Positions 34,463 through 44,144 of a DNA stretch of 64,000 nucleotides are shown piece by piece. How positions within the stretch are numbered: position 1 is the stretch's first letter; each line of letters starts with the position of its first letter. Source of the DNA: Deltaproteobacteria bacterium (GTDB taxonomy: Bacteria; Desulfobacterota; Syntrophia; Syntrophales; UBA5619). The translations under genes were made by a program, and so were the position numbers. The stretch lies in NCBI GenBank assembly GCA_021817825.1, contig JAKAFS010000001.1:31949-95948 (forward strand), written 5' to 3'. The notes under the pieces are model-generated. The model had not been told where the DNA came from. It was given only the letters and a program-made list of their open reading frames with translations, and made no database searches.

Positions 34463-34527
34463 TCGCTTGACAGAGAAGGGGGTTTCCCGCTAGCATCGGG
34501 CGAACGTCCAGGAGGCAAGGCAGCGCC

Positions 34528-34938
34528 ATGTATTCGAAAAAAGTGGTTATTCGCTATCCCGCCCAGTTCGCGGAAAAGCCCATCATCTATGAGCTCGTCA
34601 AAAAACACGACCTGTTGCTGAATATCCTCAAGGCCCGCATCTTTCCCCGCCGCGAGGGGGTCCTCGTCCTGGAATTGAGCGGCGAGAAGGAGAATTTCGA
34701 CAACGGCATCCGCTATCTCAAGGGACAGGGACTCAACGTGGAGCCCCTCTCCAAGAGCGTGAGCCAAAACGTGGACAAATGCGTCCATTGCGGCGCCTGC
34801 ACCGCCTTCTGTCCGACCTCGTCGCTTTATTTCGACCGGGATTCCTGGAAGGTCCTCTTCGATCCCGAGAAGTGCAACGGCTGCGAACTCTGCGTCTCGG
34901 CCTGTCCGGCCCGGGCGATGGAGGTCAGCCTCTTCTAA
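34528..34938 (+). CDS. NIL domain / two-[4Fe-4S] ferredoxin
   Basis: A 136-aa protein. The N-terminal 75 residues form an NIL (ACT-like) domain, and the C-terminal part carries two ferredoxin motifs, CVHCGACTAFCP and CNGCELCVSACP. In methanogens such NIL-ferredoxins work with the DUF39 protein to insert sulfide into aspartate semialdehyde and form homocysteine; related ferredoxins occur in many anaerobic bacteria. The DUF39 partner is not in this window. GGAGG lies 15 bp upstream of the ATG. It may be cotranscribed with the small hydrolase. Confidence 0.9.
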   Translation: MYSKKVVIRYPAQFAEKPIIYELVKKHDLLLNILKARIFPRREGVLVLELSGEKENFDNGIRYLKGQGLNVEPLSKSVSQNVDKCVHCGACTAFCPTSSLYFDRDSWKVLFDPEKCNGCELCVSACPARAMEVSLF

Positions 34939-34959
34939 GCAACGAGAAGCAGCCCTTTT

Positions 34960-35382
34960 TCACTCGCCGCCGGAGGTCTTTTCACCGGCCATCCGCTTCC
35001 CGACTCCATCGACGGCGTCTTTGCCCCTATCGACAAGGTTCCGGCCCTTGTCGAGCCCTTTGTCCACCATCTCCTTGCTCTTTTCGATAGCCTCTTTCCC
35101 CTTGTCCACCATCTGCCGCCCCTTGTCCAAAGCGTCCCTGCCCTTTTCCACGGCCTGTCCGGTCCCGCTCCGGGCCTTCTCCAGAGCCTCCCGCAAGTTG
35201 GCAGGTCTCTCCTCGGGATACTGAAAATAGAAGTAACCGCCGATCGCCACGGCGATCATCAGCAGGATCAGCGCTATTTTAACCAGCTTCATGAAGAGAA
35301 AAACGAGGATCAGCAGCACCGCGAAGGCAACGGCCATGGCCACCCAGGGATGTTGCGAAACGATACGGAATAACTCCTGCAT
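34960..35382 (-). CDS. Membrane protein with amphipathic 11-mer-type repeats
   Basis: A 140-aa protein of unknown function. Two adjacent hydrophobic segments (about residues 9-28 and 32-50) are followed by FYFQYPEERP and a Lys/Gly/Asp-rich tail of about 75 residues with repeated units: VEKGRDALDKGR, MVDKGKEAIEKSK, MVDKGLDKGR and LVDRGKDAVDG. Such 11-mer-like repeats fold as an amphipathic helix on membrane surfaces, as in LEA or apolipoprotein-type proteins. The ATG at 35382 has AAGGAGG upstream. Convergent with the NIL-ferredoxin gene and not obviously in an operon. Confidence 0.75.
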   Translation of the reverse strand: MQELFRIVSQHPWVAMAVAFAVLLILVFLFMKLVKIALILLMIAVAIGGYFYFQYPEERPANLREALEKARSGTGQAVEKGRDALDKGRQMVDKGKEAIEKSKEMVDKGLDKGRNLVDRGKDAVDGVGKRMAGEKTSGGE

Positions 35383-35529
35383 ACCATACCTCCTTACGGG
35401 AATGGCGGGCATATTACCTAAAGAGAGAAGGAAAGGCCAGAAATCCTTTCACCTTGACAAAGAAGGCGCCGGGCGTTTAGATGGCCCGAAAAATGACGAA
35501 AGGAACGGCAGCGGCCTTTATCGGAAAGC

Positions 35530-36903
35530 ATGGATCTAAAAGAGCATCAGGACGGTGAGTCGGCGCGTTGCCTGACGGGGGCGCCAGGGGGAGCGATCTT
35601 CAAGGTCGCCGTGACCACCCTCGGCTGCAAGGTCAACCAGTGCGAATCGGCGGGAATCACGGCGGCGATCGCGGCCCGCGGCATGGCCCTCGTCCCCTTC
35701 GAGGCCGAGGCGGATTGCTACATCATCAACACCTGCACCGTTACGGGGAAAACCGACAGCCAATCCCGCCAGCTCATCCGTCGGGCAATCCGGAGGAATC
35801 CCGCCGCCCTGATCCTGGTGACCGGCTGCTACGCCCAAAGGGCGCCCGAGGAGATCGTCCGCATCCCCGGCGTCCGGATCGTCGCCGGGAACGCCGAAAA
35901 GGCGACTCTTATCGATCTCATCGAGCAGGCGGCGACCGACCCGGGGCCCCAGGTCCGGGTCGGCGACATCGCCGGCGAAAAAGGTTTTGCCACTCCCGGG
36001 GCGACGGTCTTTCCGGAACATACCCGGGCCTTTTTGAAAATCCAGGACGGCTGCGACGCCTTTTGCACCTATTGCATCGTCCCTGCGGCCCGGGGGAGAA
36101 GCCGAAGCCTCCCCGAGGCCGAGGTTGCCCAAAGGATTTCCGCCCTCGCCGGGCAGGGCTTCCGGGAAGTGGTCCTGACCGGTATCCACCTGGGCGTCTA
36201 CGGCCGCGATCTGACGCCGCCCGGCGATCTGACGGCGCTGGTCCAGAAAATCGCCGCCGCCCGTCCGGTCGAGCGACTCCGGCTGAGTTCCATCGAGCCT
36301 AGGGAGGTCACCGACGCCCTGCTGGCCCTCATGGACAGACCGGGCATCCTCTGCCGCCACCTCCACATCCCGCTCCAGAGCGGCGACGACGGCATCCTGG
36401 CCGCCATGCACCGCAATTACGACCGGGTTTTCTTCCGGAACCTGATCGTAAAAATCAGGGGCTCCCTTCCCGATCTGGCCATCGGCATCGATGTCATGAC
36501 GGGATTCCCGGGCGAAACGGACGCCGCCTTCGGGAACACCCTGCAATTGGTGGAAGAACTCCCCATCGCCTACCTCCATGTCTTCCCCTACTCGCAAAGG
36601 CCCGGAACCCCGGCGGCGGAATTGCCCAACCAGATCTCCGAAGAGGAAAAGAAACGCCGGGCGCTGCTGCTGCGGAAGCTCGGGACCGCCAAAAGGCGCG
36701 CCTTTGCCGAACCCTTTCTCGGCCGGGAGCTTACGGTGCTCATCGAGGGGAAGGAAGAAGCCGCAACCGGGCTTTTCACCGGCTTCTCCGACAATTATAT
36801 CCCTGTTGCCGTCCGCGGAAACGTGGACGCCAATCAAATCGTCCGTGTGCGACCGCAATCCTTCCGGAACGGCCGCTTGCTCGCCGAGGTGATCCATGGA
36901 TGA
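35530..36903 (+). CDS. mtaB: tRNA (t6A37) methylthiotransferase
   Basis: Converts t6A37 to ms2t6A37 in tRNAs reading ANN codons. The 457-aa radical SAM protein has the UPF0004/MTTase cysteines Cys33 (TLGCKVNQCES), Cys69 and Cys100, the radical SAM Cys175, Cys179 and Cys182 (GCDAFCTYC), and a C-terminal TRAM domain (GRELTVLIEGKEEAATGLF). TLGCKVNQ is the MtaB form rather than MiaB. The first about 24 residues are not conserved, so the start at 35530 is uncertain. The stop overlaps rnc by 8 bp. Confidence 0.94.
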   Translation: MDLKEHQDGESARCLTGAPGGAIFKVAVTTLGCKVNQCESAGITAAIAARGMALVPFEAEADCYIINTCTVTGKTDSQSRQLIRRAIRRNPAALILVTGCYAQRAPEEIVRIPGVRIVAGNAEKATLIDLIEQAATDPGPQVRVGDIAGEKGFATPGATVFPEHTRAFLKIQDGCDAFCTYCIVPAARGRSRSLPEAEVAQRISALAGQGFREVVLTGIHLGVYGRDLTPPGDLTALVQKIAAARPVERLRLSSIEPREVTDALLALMDRPGILCRHLHIPLQSGDDGILAAMHRNYDRVFFRNLIVKIRGSLPDLAIGIDVMTGFPGETDAAFGNTLQLVEELPIAYLHVFPYSQRPGTPAAELPNQISEEEKKRRALLLRKLGTAKRRAFAEPFLGRELTVLIEGKEEAATGLFTGFSDNYIPVAVRGNVDANQIVRVRPQSFRNGRLLAEVIHG

Positions 36904-37642
36904 CAAAAGAAAGACATGGCTCAGGGAATTGGAGGACGTCCTCGGCTACCGTTTCACCGATCCGGCCCTGCTGGACAACGCCCTCACCCACCGGTCCTTC
37001 GTGAACGAAAACCTCGGTCTTGCACTCAAGGACAACGAGCGACTCGAATTTCTCGGCGACGCCGTCCTGGAACTGACCGTCAGCGATCTGTTGATGAAGA
37101 AATTCCCCGACCATGCCGAAGGCGAACTCTCGAAATTGCGGGCATCGGTGGTCAACGAGCAACCGCTGGCGGAGCTCGCCAGGGGCTTTCGGATCGGCGA
37201 GTTTCTGCGCCTCGGCAAGGGGGAGGAAGCCTCCCAGGGGCGAATGAAGCCTTCCCTTTTGGCCAATGCCTTCGAGTCCATCGTGGCGGCCATGTATCTC
37301 GATGGCGGCTTCGACCGGACCGCCGCCTTCGTCGGAAGGCTCTTCGCACCCCTCATCGCAGGGGGGGCCAGAGCGGCCCGCTATCAGGATTACAAAACGG
37401 CCGTCCAGGAAATCTGCCAGATCCGCTTTCACGAAATTCCCCGCTATCTGGTCCTTTCCGAAACGGGACCGGACCATGACAAGCGTTTCGAAGCGGGTCT
37501 GCTGCTCGGCGAGCGGGTCATCGCCAAAGGATCGGGACGCAACAAGAAGGAAGCGGAGCAAAAGGCCGCCCAGGCGGCCCTGGAAGCATTCAATGGAGCA
37601 GAAAAAACCGAACTGCCGCCGGGAGGGGCCCCAGAGGCCTGA
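36896..37642 (+). CDS. rnc: Ribonuclease III
   Basis: Cleaves double-stranded RNA, including rRNA precursors. The 248-aa protein has the signature NERLEFLGDAVLE (residues 47-59), the second acidic segment AFESIVAAMYLDGG, and a C-terminal dsRNA-binding domain (YQDYKTAVQEICQIRF, then GSGRNKKEAEQKAAQAAL). Starts inside the mtaB end (GAGGTGATCC upstream). mtaB-rnc-radical SAM-era runs as one plus-strand block; rnc-era adjacency is widespread. Confidence 0.96.
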   Translation: MDDKRKTWLRELEDVLGYRFTDPALLDNALTHRSFVNENLGLALKDNERLEFLGDAVLELTVSDLLMKKFPDHAEGELSKLRASVVNEQPLAELARGFRIGEFLRLGKGEEASQGRMKPSLLANAFESIVAAMYLDGGFDRTAAFVGRLFAPLIAGGARAARYQDYKTAVQEICQIRFHEIPRYLVLSETGPDHDKRFEAGLLLGERVIAKGSGRNKKEAEQKAAQAALEAFNGAEKTELPPGGAPEA

Positions 37643-37670
37643 CCCCTCTTCCGGGCAGGCGATCGTTGCG

Positions 37671-38798
37671 ATGATCATCCCTTTTTTCATCATGAATCGC
37701 GGCTGCCCCCATCGCTGCCTCTTCTGCAACGAAAAGCTGACCGCCGGAAACCGTCCCGACCGGATCGAAGCCCAGGCCTTTCACCAGACCGTCCAGGCCT
37801 CCCTGGCAAGTAAACGGCGGCGGCGCGGCCCGGTCCAGATCGCCTTCTATGGCGGGACCTTCACAGGCATGTCCAACGTAGAGCAATTCCGGCTGCTGGA
37901 TCTGGCAGCGCCTTACCTCGCGAGCGGCGAGGTGGAAGGAATCCGCATCTCCACCCGTCCCGACGAGATCGACCGCGAGGGAATCGCCCTGCTCAAGGCC
38001 CGCGGCGTGCGGACCGTCGAATTGGGGGCGCAATCCCTCGACGATGCGGTCCTGCTGCGTTCCGGACGCGGCCATGGGGCGGCCGACACCCTGCGGGCGA
38101 TCGCCCTGCTCCAGGCGGAGGGATTGGAAACAGGACTGCACCTCATGGCGGGCCTCCCCGGAGACTCCCGGGCGCAGTTCCTCCAGACCATCGAAAAGAC
38201 CATCGCTCTTCGCCCGGCGACGGTGCGGCTCCACCCGACGGTGGTCCTTGCCGACACCCCCCTGGCCGCAGAATACCGGGCCGAACGGTATCGCCCGCTT
38301 TCTCTGGACGAGGCGGTCGACTGGTGCCGAGAGGCGTTGCGAAAATTGACCGGGGCGGGAATTCCCGTCATCCGTTTGGGCCTGCAAACCACCGCGGAGC
38401 TGGAGACGCCGGGGGCTGTCGTCGCCGGCCCCTTCCATCCCGCCTTTGGCTCCCTCGTCGAGGCGGCGCTGTTTTTGGAAATGGCCGGCGCGCTCCTGGC
38501 CGCCGGCGCCGGAATGAATGCCGCCGAAGTTCAGCAACCTGCCCTTTTCACCGTCGCCCCTGCCGACCTTTCCGGCTTTCAGGGCCACTGCCGGGAAAAC
38601 CTGGTCAGACTGAAAAACCGCTTTCCCGCCGCCGAGATCCGCGTCGTGACCGATCCGGTCCTGCCGCGCCGCTCTCTGACCCTGACGACGGAAAGCGGGT
38701 ATTGGCAGACGGACTGGTCGGGACGGATTGCCGCCCTCTCCGGGGAAGGTTTGCATGCCGAGGGTGGACGTGCTAAGAAAGAATACCTAGAGGATTAA
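37671..38798 (+). CDS. Elp3-type radical SAM protein
   Basis: A 375-aa radical SAM enzyme of unknown substrate. The cluster motif CPHRCLFC (Cys12, Cys16, Cys19) is at the N-terminus, followed by FYGGTFTGM, RISTRPDEID and ELGAQSLDDAVLLRSGRGH, which are Elp3/YhcC/HemN-like barrel motifs, and LMAGLPGDS. The acetyltransferase domain of true Elp3 is absent; the C-terminus instead has a small mixed domain. ATG 37671 is preferred because relatives begin a few residues before IIPFFI; an upstream ATG at 37593 would overlap rnc. This gene between rnc and era is also found in Geobacter-type genomes. Confidence 0.82.
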   Translation: MIIPFFIMNRGCPHRCLFCNEKLTAGNRPDRIEAQAFHQTVQASLASKRRRRGPVQIAFYGGTFTGMSNVEQFRLLDLAAPYLASGEVEGIRISTRPDEIDREGIALLKARGVRTVELGAQSLDDAVLLRSGRGHGAADTLRAIALLQAEGLETGLHLMAGLPGDSRAQFLQTIEKTIALRPATVRLHPTVVLADTPLAAEYRAERYRPLSLDEAVDWCREALRKLTGAGIPVIRLGLQTTAELETPGAVVAGPFHPAFGSLVEAALFLEMAGALLAAGAGMNAAEVQQPALFTVAPADLSGFQGHCRENLVRLKNRFPAAEIRVVTDPVLPRRSLTLTTESGYWQTDWSGRIAALSGEGLHAEGGRAKKEYLED

Positions 38799-38821
38799 CC
38801 CATCGGCAATCAGGAGAAGAC

Positions 38822-39724
38822 ATGTTCAAATCAGGTTTTATCGGCATTATCGGCAGACCCAATGTGGGAAAATCGACGCTGCTCAACGGAATCGTCGGCG
38901 AACGGATCGCCATCACCACCCCGAAACCCCAGACCACGCGAAACAAAATCATGGGAATCCGGAACCTTGACGATGACAAGCCGGGGCAATTGATCTTTCT
39001 GGACACCCCCGGCATCCACCGGGCCACCTCCCCCCTGAACCGGGCCATGGTCGAAGCGGCCACGGGCACCTTCGGCAGCGTCGATCTGTTGATGCTGCTC
39101 GTCGAGGCAGGTCCGGCCCCCCATCCCGACGACCGTTTCATCATCGAATCCCTCGGAGAGTCGCCGCTCCCGGTGTTGCTGGCCATCAACAAGATCGATC
39201 TCGTCGAAAAAAATGTCCTGCTGCCCCTCATCGATGCCCTGCGGGTCCTCTACCCTTTCCGGGCGATCATCCCGCTGTCGGCGCTGAAGAACGACGGGAT
39301 CGACCGCCTCCTCGGCGAGATCTGGACCCTTCTCCCCGAGGGACCGCTGTACTTCCCCGAGGAAATGATGACGGACCGCTCCGAACGGTTCATCGCCGCC
39401 GAGATCATCAGGGAGAAGATCACCCTGCTCACCCACAAGGAGATTCCCTACGCGACCGCCGTCGTCGTCGATGCCTTCAAGGAGGATGAAGCCAGAGGGC
39501 TGATCCGGATTGCCGCCACGATCCACGTGGCCAAGGATTCGCAGAAGGGGATTCTCATCGGAAAACAAGGGGTCATGCTCAAGACCATCGGCACCAAGGC
39601 ACGGCTGGAAATGGAAAAGTTCTTCGCCACGAAGATCTTTTTGGAGCTCTTCGTCCGCGTCGCCCAAGACTGGACCCACAATCCGCGGATGCTTGAGGAA
39701 TTCGGCTACAAAGACAGGACGTGA
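38822..39724 (+). CDS. era: GTPase Era
   Basis: Ras-like GTPase that helps 30S subunit assembly by binding the 16S rRNA 3' end. The 300-aa protein has G1 GRPNVGKST (residues 11-19), G3 DTPGIH, G4 NKID, and a C-terminal KH domain with HVAKDSQKGILIGKQGVMLK. AGGAG precedes the ATG. Last gene of the mtaB-rnc-radical SAM-era block, convergent with the hybrid kinase. Confidence 0.97.
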   Translation: MFKSGFIGIIGRPNVGKSTLLNGIVGERIAITTPKPQTTRNKIMGIRNLDDDKPGQLIFLDTPGIHRATSPLNRAMVEAATGTFGSVDLLMLLVEAGPAPHPDDRFIIESLGESPLPVLLAINKIDLVEKNVLLPLIDALRVLYPFRAIIPLSALKNDGIDRLLGEIWTLLPEGPLYFPEEMMTDRSERFIAAEIIREKITLLTHKEIPYATAVVVDAFKEDEARGLIRIAATIHVAKDSQKGILIGKQGVMLKTIGTKARLEMEKFFATKIFLELFVRVAQDWTHNPRMLEEFGYKDRT

Positions 39725-39755
39725 GGGTCCGGACGTTTTTGCCGATACCGGCGAG

Positions 39756-39791
39756 AAAAACGACCGGCGCTGTTCCGTAAAACGCCGCCGG
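39756..39791 (-). terminator. Likely intrinsic terminator of the hybrid kinase gene
   Basis: Minus-strand stem CCGGCG / CGCCGG (39786-39791 and 39764-39769) with a 16-nt loop, followed within 3 nt by TTTTT (complement of 39756-39760). It lies 25 bp past the kinase stop in the convergent gap with era. Confidence 0.55.
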
Positions 39792-39815
39792 CCGCGCAAA
39801 AATACAGAGACCCCT

Positions 39816-42113
39816 TCACTGCTTCTGATCCAGCACCTCACGGATCTTCCGCGACAGTTCCTGCAATTGGAAGGGTTTCTGGATGAACCCCCGGCAGCCG
39901 CGGTCGATGATCGTTCGGGCCCCGCTGTCCGCGCTGTAGCCGCTGGCCAGGATCACATCCACCGCGGGATCGATCTCCCGGAGGATGTCGAAGGTCCGCC
40001 CGCCGCCGATCCCGGGCATGATCATGTCCAGGATGACCAGATCGATCTCCTTGCCCTTTTCCATGTAGATCGCGACCGCCTCCTGACCGCTGCCTGCCGG
40101 CAGCACGCGGTAATGGAGCATCTCCAGCATCTCCACCATGACCGCCACGTTGATCTCCTCATCATCGACCACCAGAATGGTCTCGTGGCCGGTCAGGATC
40201 TCCTCTTCCTTCTCATGCTCACCGACGACCGACGGCTTTTCTTCGCTCGCCGGCAGGTGGATCTGAACGGTGGTTCCCTTCCCCGGCGTGCTGTAAAGGT
40301 GAATGCCGCCTCCGTGGTTCTTGACGATCCCGTAGGCCGAGGCCAAGCCGAGGCCGCTGCCGATGCCCTTGGGCTTCGTGGTGAAGAAAGGCTCGAAGAC
40401 CCTCTCCAGCGTCTTTTGGTCCATCCCCATCCCGTCGTCGGTCACCGAAATCTTCACATAACGGCCGTTGCCGACGCCGATGGGTTTCACGTCCGATTCG
40501 GCAAAGTCGATATTCTCGGTGCGCAGATCCAGGTTCCCTCCGCCGGGCATCGCCTGGGAGGCATTGATGAACAGATTGAGCAAGACCTGATCCATCTGTC
40601 CCTGATCGACATCCACGGTCCAGAGCCCCTCGGCAAAGTTTCGGTAAACGAAGATCTCCTTGCGCGTCCGGCCGAAGAGTTCCGCGCTTTTTCCCAGCAG
40701 TTCGTTCATGTCCGTCGGTTTTACGTCGTATTTCCCTCCCCGGGCAAAACCCAGAAGTTGTCTGGTCAGATCCGCCCCGCGCTTGATGTAGCTCTCCATA
40801 TTCTCGAGTTTCATCCGGTGCGGATGATCCAGATTCAGGTCGTAGAGCAGCATGGAGATATGCCCCTGCAATCCCATGAGGATATTGTTGAAGTCGTGGG
40901 CAATCCCGCCCGCCAGCGCGCCGACGGCTTCCAGCTTCTGCATGTTGTTCAACTGCTGCTGGAGTTTCTGGTTCTTTTCCTCGGCCCGTTTCCGTTCGGT
41001 GATGTCCAGGGCCACGGACAGGACCCTAGTGCAACCGCCGTCCCGATCCAGCAGCGGGGTTTTGTAGGCGGAGACCCATTGAACGGCGGGGTTGGGGAAA
41101 TTGACCTTGGCCTCGGCAATGAACTTATCCTTGCGGCTCGCGATGACCTCGGCATTTTCGGCCGTTACCTGGCAAACATCCTTCCGGTTGGGATTGAAAT
41201 CCGCGATCGTCTTGCCGATGAGCTGTTCCGGGGTCGTCAGGCAGGCGTTCGCCAGGAATTTATTGGCCAGTTCAAAGCGTCCTTCGGCATCGCGGACGGA
41301 AATGATGGAGGGAACGGTGTCGATCACCTGCCGCAGAAAGGCCCGTTCCTCTTCCAACGTCACCTCGGTCCGCTTTCGCTCGGTGATGTCCGTTGCCACG
41401 TGGATGATCTTCTGGAGCCGCCCCGAATCGTCGCAGACCGGCGTGCAGGAGACGATAAAAATGCCCTCCTGCGCCGCCATTTCCATCTCCACCGGTTCCC
41501 GGATCCCGGCGCCGAGCCGCTGCTGCAACAGGCATTCGTTCAGTCCTTTTTTTCCACCCGGGAAACGGTAGAGCTCAAAACAGCGCCGGCCGATGAGTTC
41601 CGGCTCACTTTTGCCGAAAAGCCGGCAGACGGCATGATTGACCTGGAGAATCCGGTGCTGGGGATCGAGGACCATCGTGGGATGACCGATCGCCTGAAAG
41701 ATCGTCTTCCCGTCCCGATCCGCTCTCTGCAAAGCCTCTTCCGCCCGCCGGCGCTCAGTGATATCGCTGCCGAAAACGGCGACTTCACTCAATCGACCGG
41801 CGGCATCGAGAAGGGGATGGAGGGAGACTTCGTACTCGCGGCCCTTGATCCGTTCGAAAAAGTGCAACGTCTCACCGCCCGCGGTGGCGGTAATGCGCCG
41901 CAAACGGTCCTGCCACTCCTGAAGAACGGCCGGGGCCATCAATTCACTGATGTTGGCGCCGATCAATTGTTCGATCGGCTTTTCGAGATGCAGGGAAACC
42001 GTATGGTTGGCTACCAGGATGACGCCGTTCTTGTCCAGAAGCAGGGCCAAGTGGGCCACCGCAGCCAGGGGCGGATGAGTCGCGGAGAGATTGCAGGCGG
42101 CACATTTTTTCAT
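39816..42113 (-). CDS. Hybrid sensor histidine kinase (three PAS, HisKA, HATPase, receiver)
   Basis: A 765-aa cytoplasmic kinase with no membrane segment. Three PAS domains occupy about residues 15-125, 135-250 and 262-375, each closed by a DITERR/K motif. The H-box GGIAHDFNNIL places the phosphoryl His at about residue 404. ATPase boxes are NLFINASQAMPGGG, DDGMGM and GSGLGLA. A receiver at about 640-765 has the acceptor Asp in DLVILDMIMPGIGG. No separate response regulator gene is adjacent, so it probably signals by phosphorelay to a distant partner. AGGAG precedes the ATG. Signal unknown; the N-terminal CAAC could bind a cofactor but that is a guess. Confidence 0.92.
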   Translation of the reverse strand: MKKCAACNLSATHPPLAAVAHLALLLDKNGVILVANHTVSLHLEKPIEQLIGANISELMAPAVLQEWQDRLRRITATAGGETLHFFERIKGREYEVSLHPLLDAAGRLSEVAVFGSDITERRRAEEALQRADRDGKTIFQAIGHPTMVLDPQHRILQVNHAVCRLFGKSEPELIGRRCFELYRFPGGKKGLNECLLQQRLGAGIREPVEMEMAAQEGIFIVSCTPVCDDSGRLQKIIHVATDITERKRTEVTLEEERAFLRQVIDTVPSIISVRDAEGRFELANKFLANACLTTPEQLIGKTIADFNPNRKDVCQVTAENAEVIASRKDKFIAEAKVNFPNPAVQWVSAYKTPLLDRDGGCTRVLSVALDITERKRAEEKNQKLQQQLNNMQKLEAVGALAGGIAHDFNNILMGLQGHISMLLYDLNLDHPHRMKLENMESYIKRGADLTRQLLGFARGGKYDVKPTDMNELLGKSAELFGRTRKEIFVYRNFAEGLWTVDVDQGQMDQVLLNLFINASQAMPGGGNLDLRTENIDFAESDVKPIGVGNGRYVKISVTDDGMGMDQKTLERVFEPFFTTKPKGIGSGLGLASAYGIVKNHGGGIHLYSTPGKGTTVQIHLPASEEKPSVVGEHEKEEEILTGHETILVVDDEEINVAVMVEMLEMLHYRVLPAGSGQEAVAIYMEKGKEIDLVILDMIMPGIGGGRTFDILREIDPAVDVILASGYSADSGARTIIDRGCRGFIQKPFQLQELSRKIREVLDQKQ

Positions 42114-42159
42114 TCGGTCCCGATCTCCTAGATGATTTCAGGGAAAGCCGGTTGCTCCG

Positions 42160-42200
42160 AAAAAAATCCGGGGCGCCCAGATTTATCCTGGACGCCCCGG
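42160..42200 (-). terminator. Intrinsic terminator of the cheW-MCP operon
   Basis: A stem of arms 42188-42200 and 42168-42180 (8 bp, one mismatch, 4 bp; loop of 7 nt) is followed on the minus strand by ATTTTTT (complement of 42161-42167). It lies 11 bp past the MCP stop. It separates the chemoreceptor gene from the hybrid kinase. Confidence 0.88.
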
Positions 42201-42211
42201 CAAAACTGCTT

Positions 42212-44143
42212 TTAGAAATCTTTAAAATTTCCCTTTTCGTCATCTCCGAAAGGGATGAGCGCTTCCGGGCGGACGTTCTTGGGTTTCCGGGCTGACTTTC
42301 CGGACCCCGCAGGAGCGCTATGGGGTAAGGCCTTTTTCCGCTCGGCAGGCAAGTCCAGTGCCGGGGACGCGCCGCCGGCGGACACCATGGGGCTCTCGGC
42401 GCCGCCGATCACCGCCGCCAGTTCCTCCACATAGCCACGCATCTGCTGGGCCTGGGCGTTCATCTCCTCGGCGGCGCTCGCCGATTCCTCCGCATTGGCC
42501 GCCGTCGCCTGGGTGACCCGATCCATCTCGGAAACCGCCGTGTTCACCTGCGCGATCCCGTGCGCCTGCTCCTGAGACGCCGTAGCGATCTCGTCTACCA
42601 GCTGACTGATCTTGCCGGAGATATCGGCATTGGCCTTGAAGGCCACCTGCGTCGCCTCGGTGATCTCGTTGCCGTTTTTCACCGCCTTGATCGTCTTTTC
42701 GATGAGTTCGCTGGTGTTTTTCGCCGCCTCCGCCGACCGGAGCGCCAGGTTCCGGACCTCGTCGGCCACCACCGCGAATCCGGCGCCGGCTTCACCGGCC
42801 CGTGCCGCCTCGACCGCCGCATTGAGGGCCAAGAGGTTCGTCTGGAAGGCGATCTCATCGATCGTCTTGATGATCTTTCCGGTCTCCTCACTCGAACGGG
42901 TGATCTGACCGATCGCTTCCATCAACTGCGCCATCTGATCGTTCGCCTTTTCCACGACCACCTTCGCCTCGGTCATCATCGCCTTGGCCTGGCCGGCGTT
43001 GTCCGCGTTCTGCTTGGTCATCGACGACATTTCTTCCAGGGAGGACGACGTCTCCTCCAGGGAGGACGCCTGCTCAGAGGCCCCTTCGGCCAGTTGCTGG
43101 CTCGACGACGACACCTGCGAGGAGGCCGAGGCCACCTGGTCGGCGCCGTCGGTCAATCCGGCCACGATCCGCCGGATCGGCTTGACCAGCCGCATGGTGA
43201 AGATGACTCCCGCCACGGTGGCCAGAGCGCCCATGACCAAGAGCAGGATGACGAAGAGGATCTTCATCGTATTGACCGATTCCAGAATTTCAGCCTTGCT
43301 GCTCGCCGTCACGATGGTCCACCCCATGGCGGCATACTCCTGATAGGCGGCAAAACGGGTGACGCCATCCAAGCTGTATTCGACGGTTCCCTTTTTCTTC
43401 TGGAGCATCTCCTTGCCGAAATCCTGCTTGCTCAGGTTGAGTTTGAAATTCTTCGTCTTATCGGGATAGGCCAGAACCGTTCCATCCTTGCCCATAATAT
43501 AACCGATTCCCGATTTGCCGATCTTCACATCTGTCACCCGCTTGGTCGCCAGGTCCGCATCGAGGTCCACCACCGCCACGGCGTAGGGTTTACCCTCGGC
43601 ATTGAGAAAGGCCTTGGTCATGATGATGATCGGCAGATTGGTATCGGGAGAAAGATGCACATCGCTGAACACGATATCCTTGGACGTCAGGACCTTCTGA
43701 AACCAGGAAGACGAACCGACCGGTTTTGACTTCCCGGCCAGCTCTTTGTTCGCGTTGAATTTTTCGGCGCCCGTCGGGTCCACGAACCGGAACTGCTTGT
43801 AGACCGGGTTGGCGCCCATGAATTCCCGGAAGAACAACCGGGTGTTTTCACTGTTCCCCTCGTCGATCTCCAGGCCGAATTCCAGCATCGAGATCACCGC
43901 CTTGCAGGGCACATCGAAGCTGTTCATCTGAATCTTGAAGACCTTGAAATCCTGATCCAACTGCTCGCTGACCGTTGATGCCAGCGTTTTCATCTCCGAA
44001 CTGGCGTTATTGAGCAGAACGCCCGACGTCTGGTAGTAGAAAATCGACCCCATGACGGCCATCGGGATCAACCCCATCAGGATGAAAGAGATGACCAGGT
44101 TCCGCTGCACGCCGCCTTGCTTGAAATAGCTCGTTAGACTCAT
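42212..44143 (-). CDS. Methyl-accepting chemotaxis protein with periplasmic Cache domain
   Basis: A 643-aa receptor. TM1 spans about residues 18-40 and TM2 about 285-310, bracketing a dCache-like ligand-binding domain ([20 protein letters not shown], then [20 protein letters not shown]). The cytoplasmic part has a methylation helix and the conserved hairpin tip [20 protein letters not shown] followed by [18 protein letters not shown]. There is no C-terminal CheR-binding pentapeptide. Dispersed Ala/Glu pairs near [15 protein letters not shown] are likely methylation sites. It starts 1 bp after the cheW stop with AAAGGAG upstream. CheA is not in this window, so signalling must go to a distant kinase. 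Confidence 0.93.
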   Translation of the reverse strand: MSLTSYFKQGGVQRNLVISFILMGLIPMAVMGSIFYYQTSGVLLNNASSEMKTLASTVSEQLDQDFKVFKIQMNSFDVPCKAVISMLEFGLEIDEGNSENTRLFFREFMGANPVYKQFRFVDPTGAEKFNANKELAGKSKPVGSSSWFQKVLTSKDIVFSDVHLSPDTNLPIIIMTKAFLNAEGKPYAVAVVDLDADLATKRVTDVKIGKSGIGYIMGKDGTVLAYPDKTKNFKLNLSKQDFGKEMLQKKKGTVEYSLDGVTRFAAYQEYAAMGWTIVTASSKAEILESVNTMKILFVILLLVMGALATVAGVIFTMRLVKPIRRIVAGLTDGADQVASASSQVSSSSQQLAEGASEQASSLEETSSSLEEMSSMTKQNADNAGQAKAMMTEAKVVVEKANDQMAQLMEAIGQITRSSEETGKIIKTIDEIAFQTNLLALNAAVEAARAGEAGAGFAVVADEVRNLALRSAEAAKNTSELIEKTIKAVKNGNEITEATQVAFKANADISGKISQLVDEIATASQEQAHGIAQVNTAVSEMDRVTQATAANAEESASAAEEMNAQAQQMRGYVEELAAVIGGAESPMVSAGGASPALDLPAERKKALPHSAPAGSGKSARKPKNVRPEALIPFGDDEKGNFKDF

Positions 44144-44144
44144 T

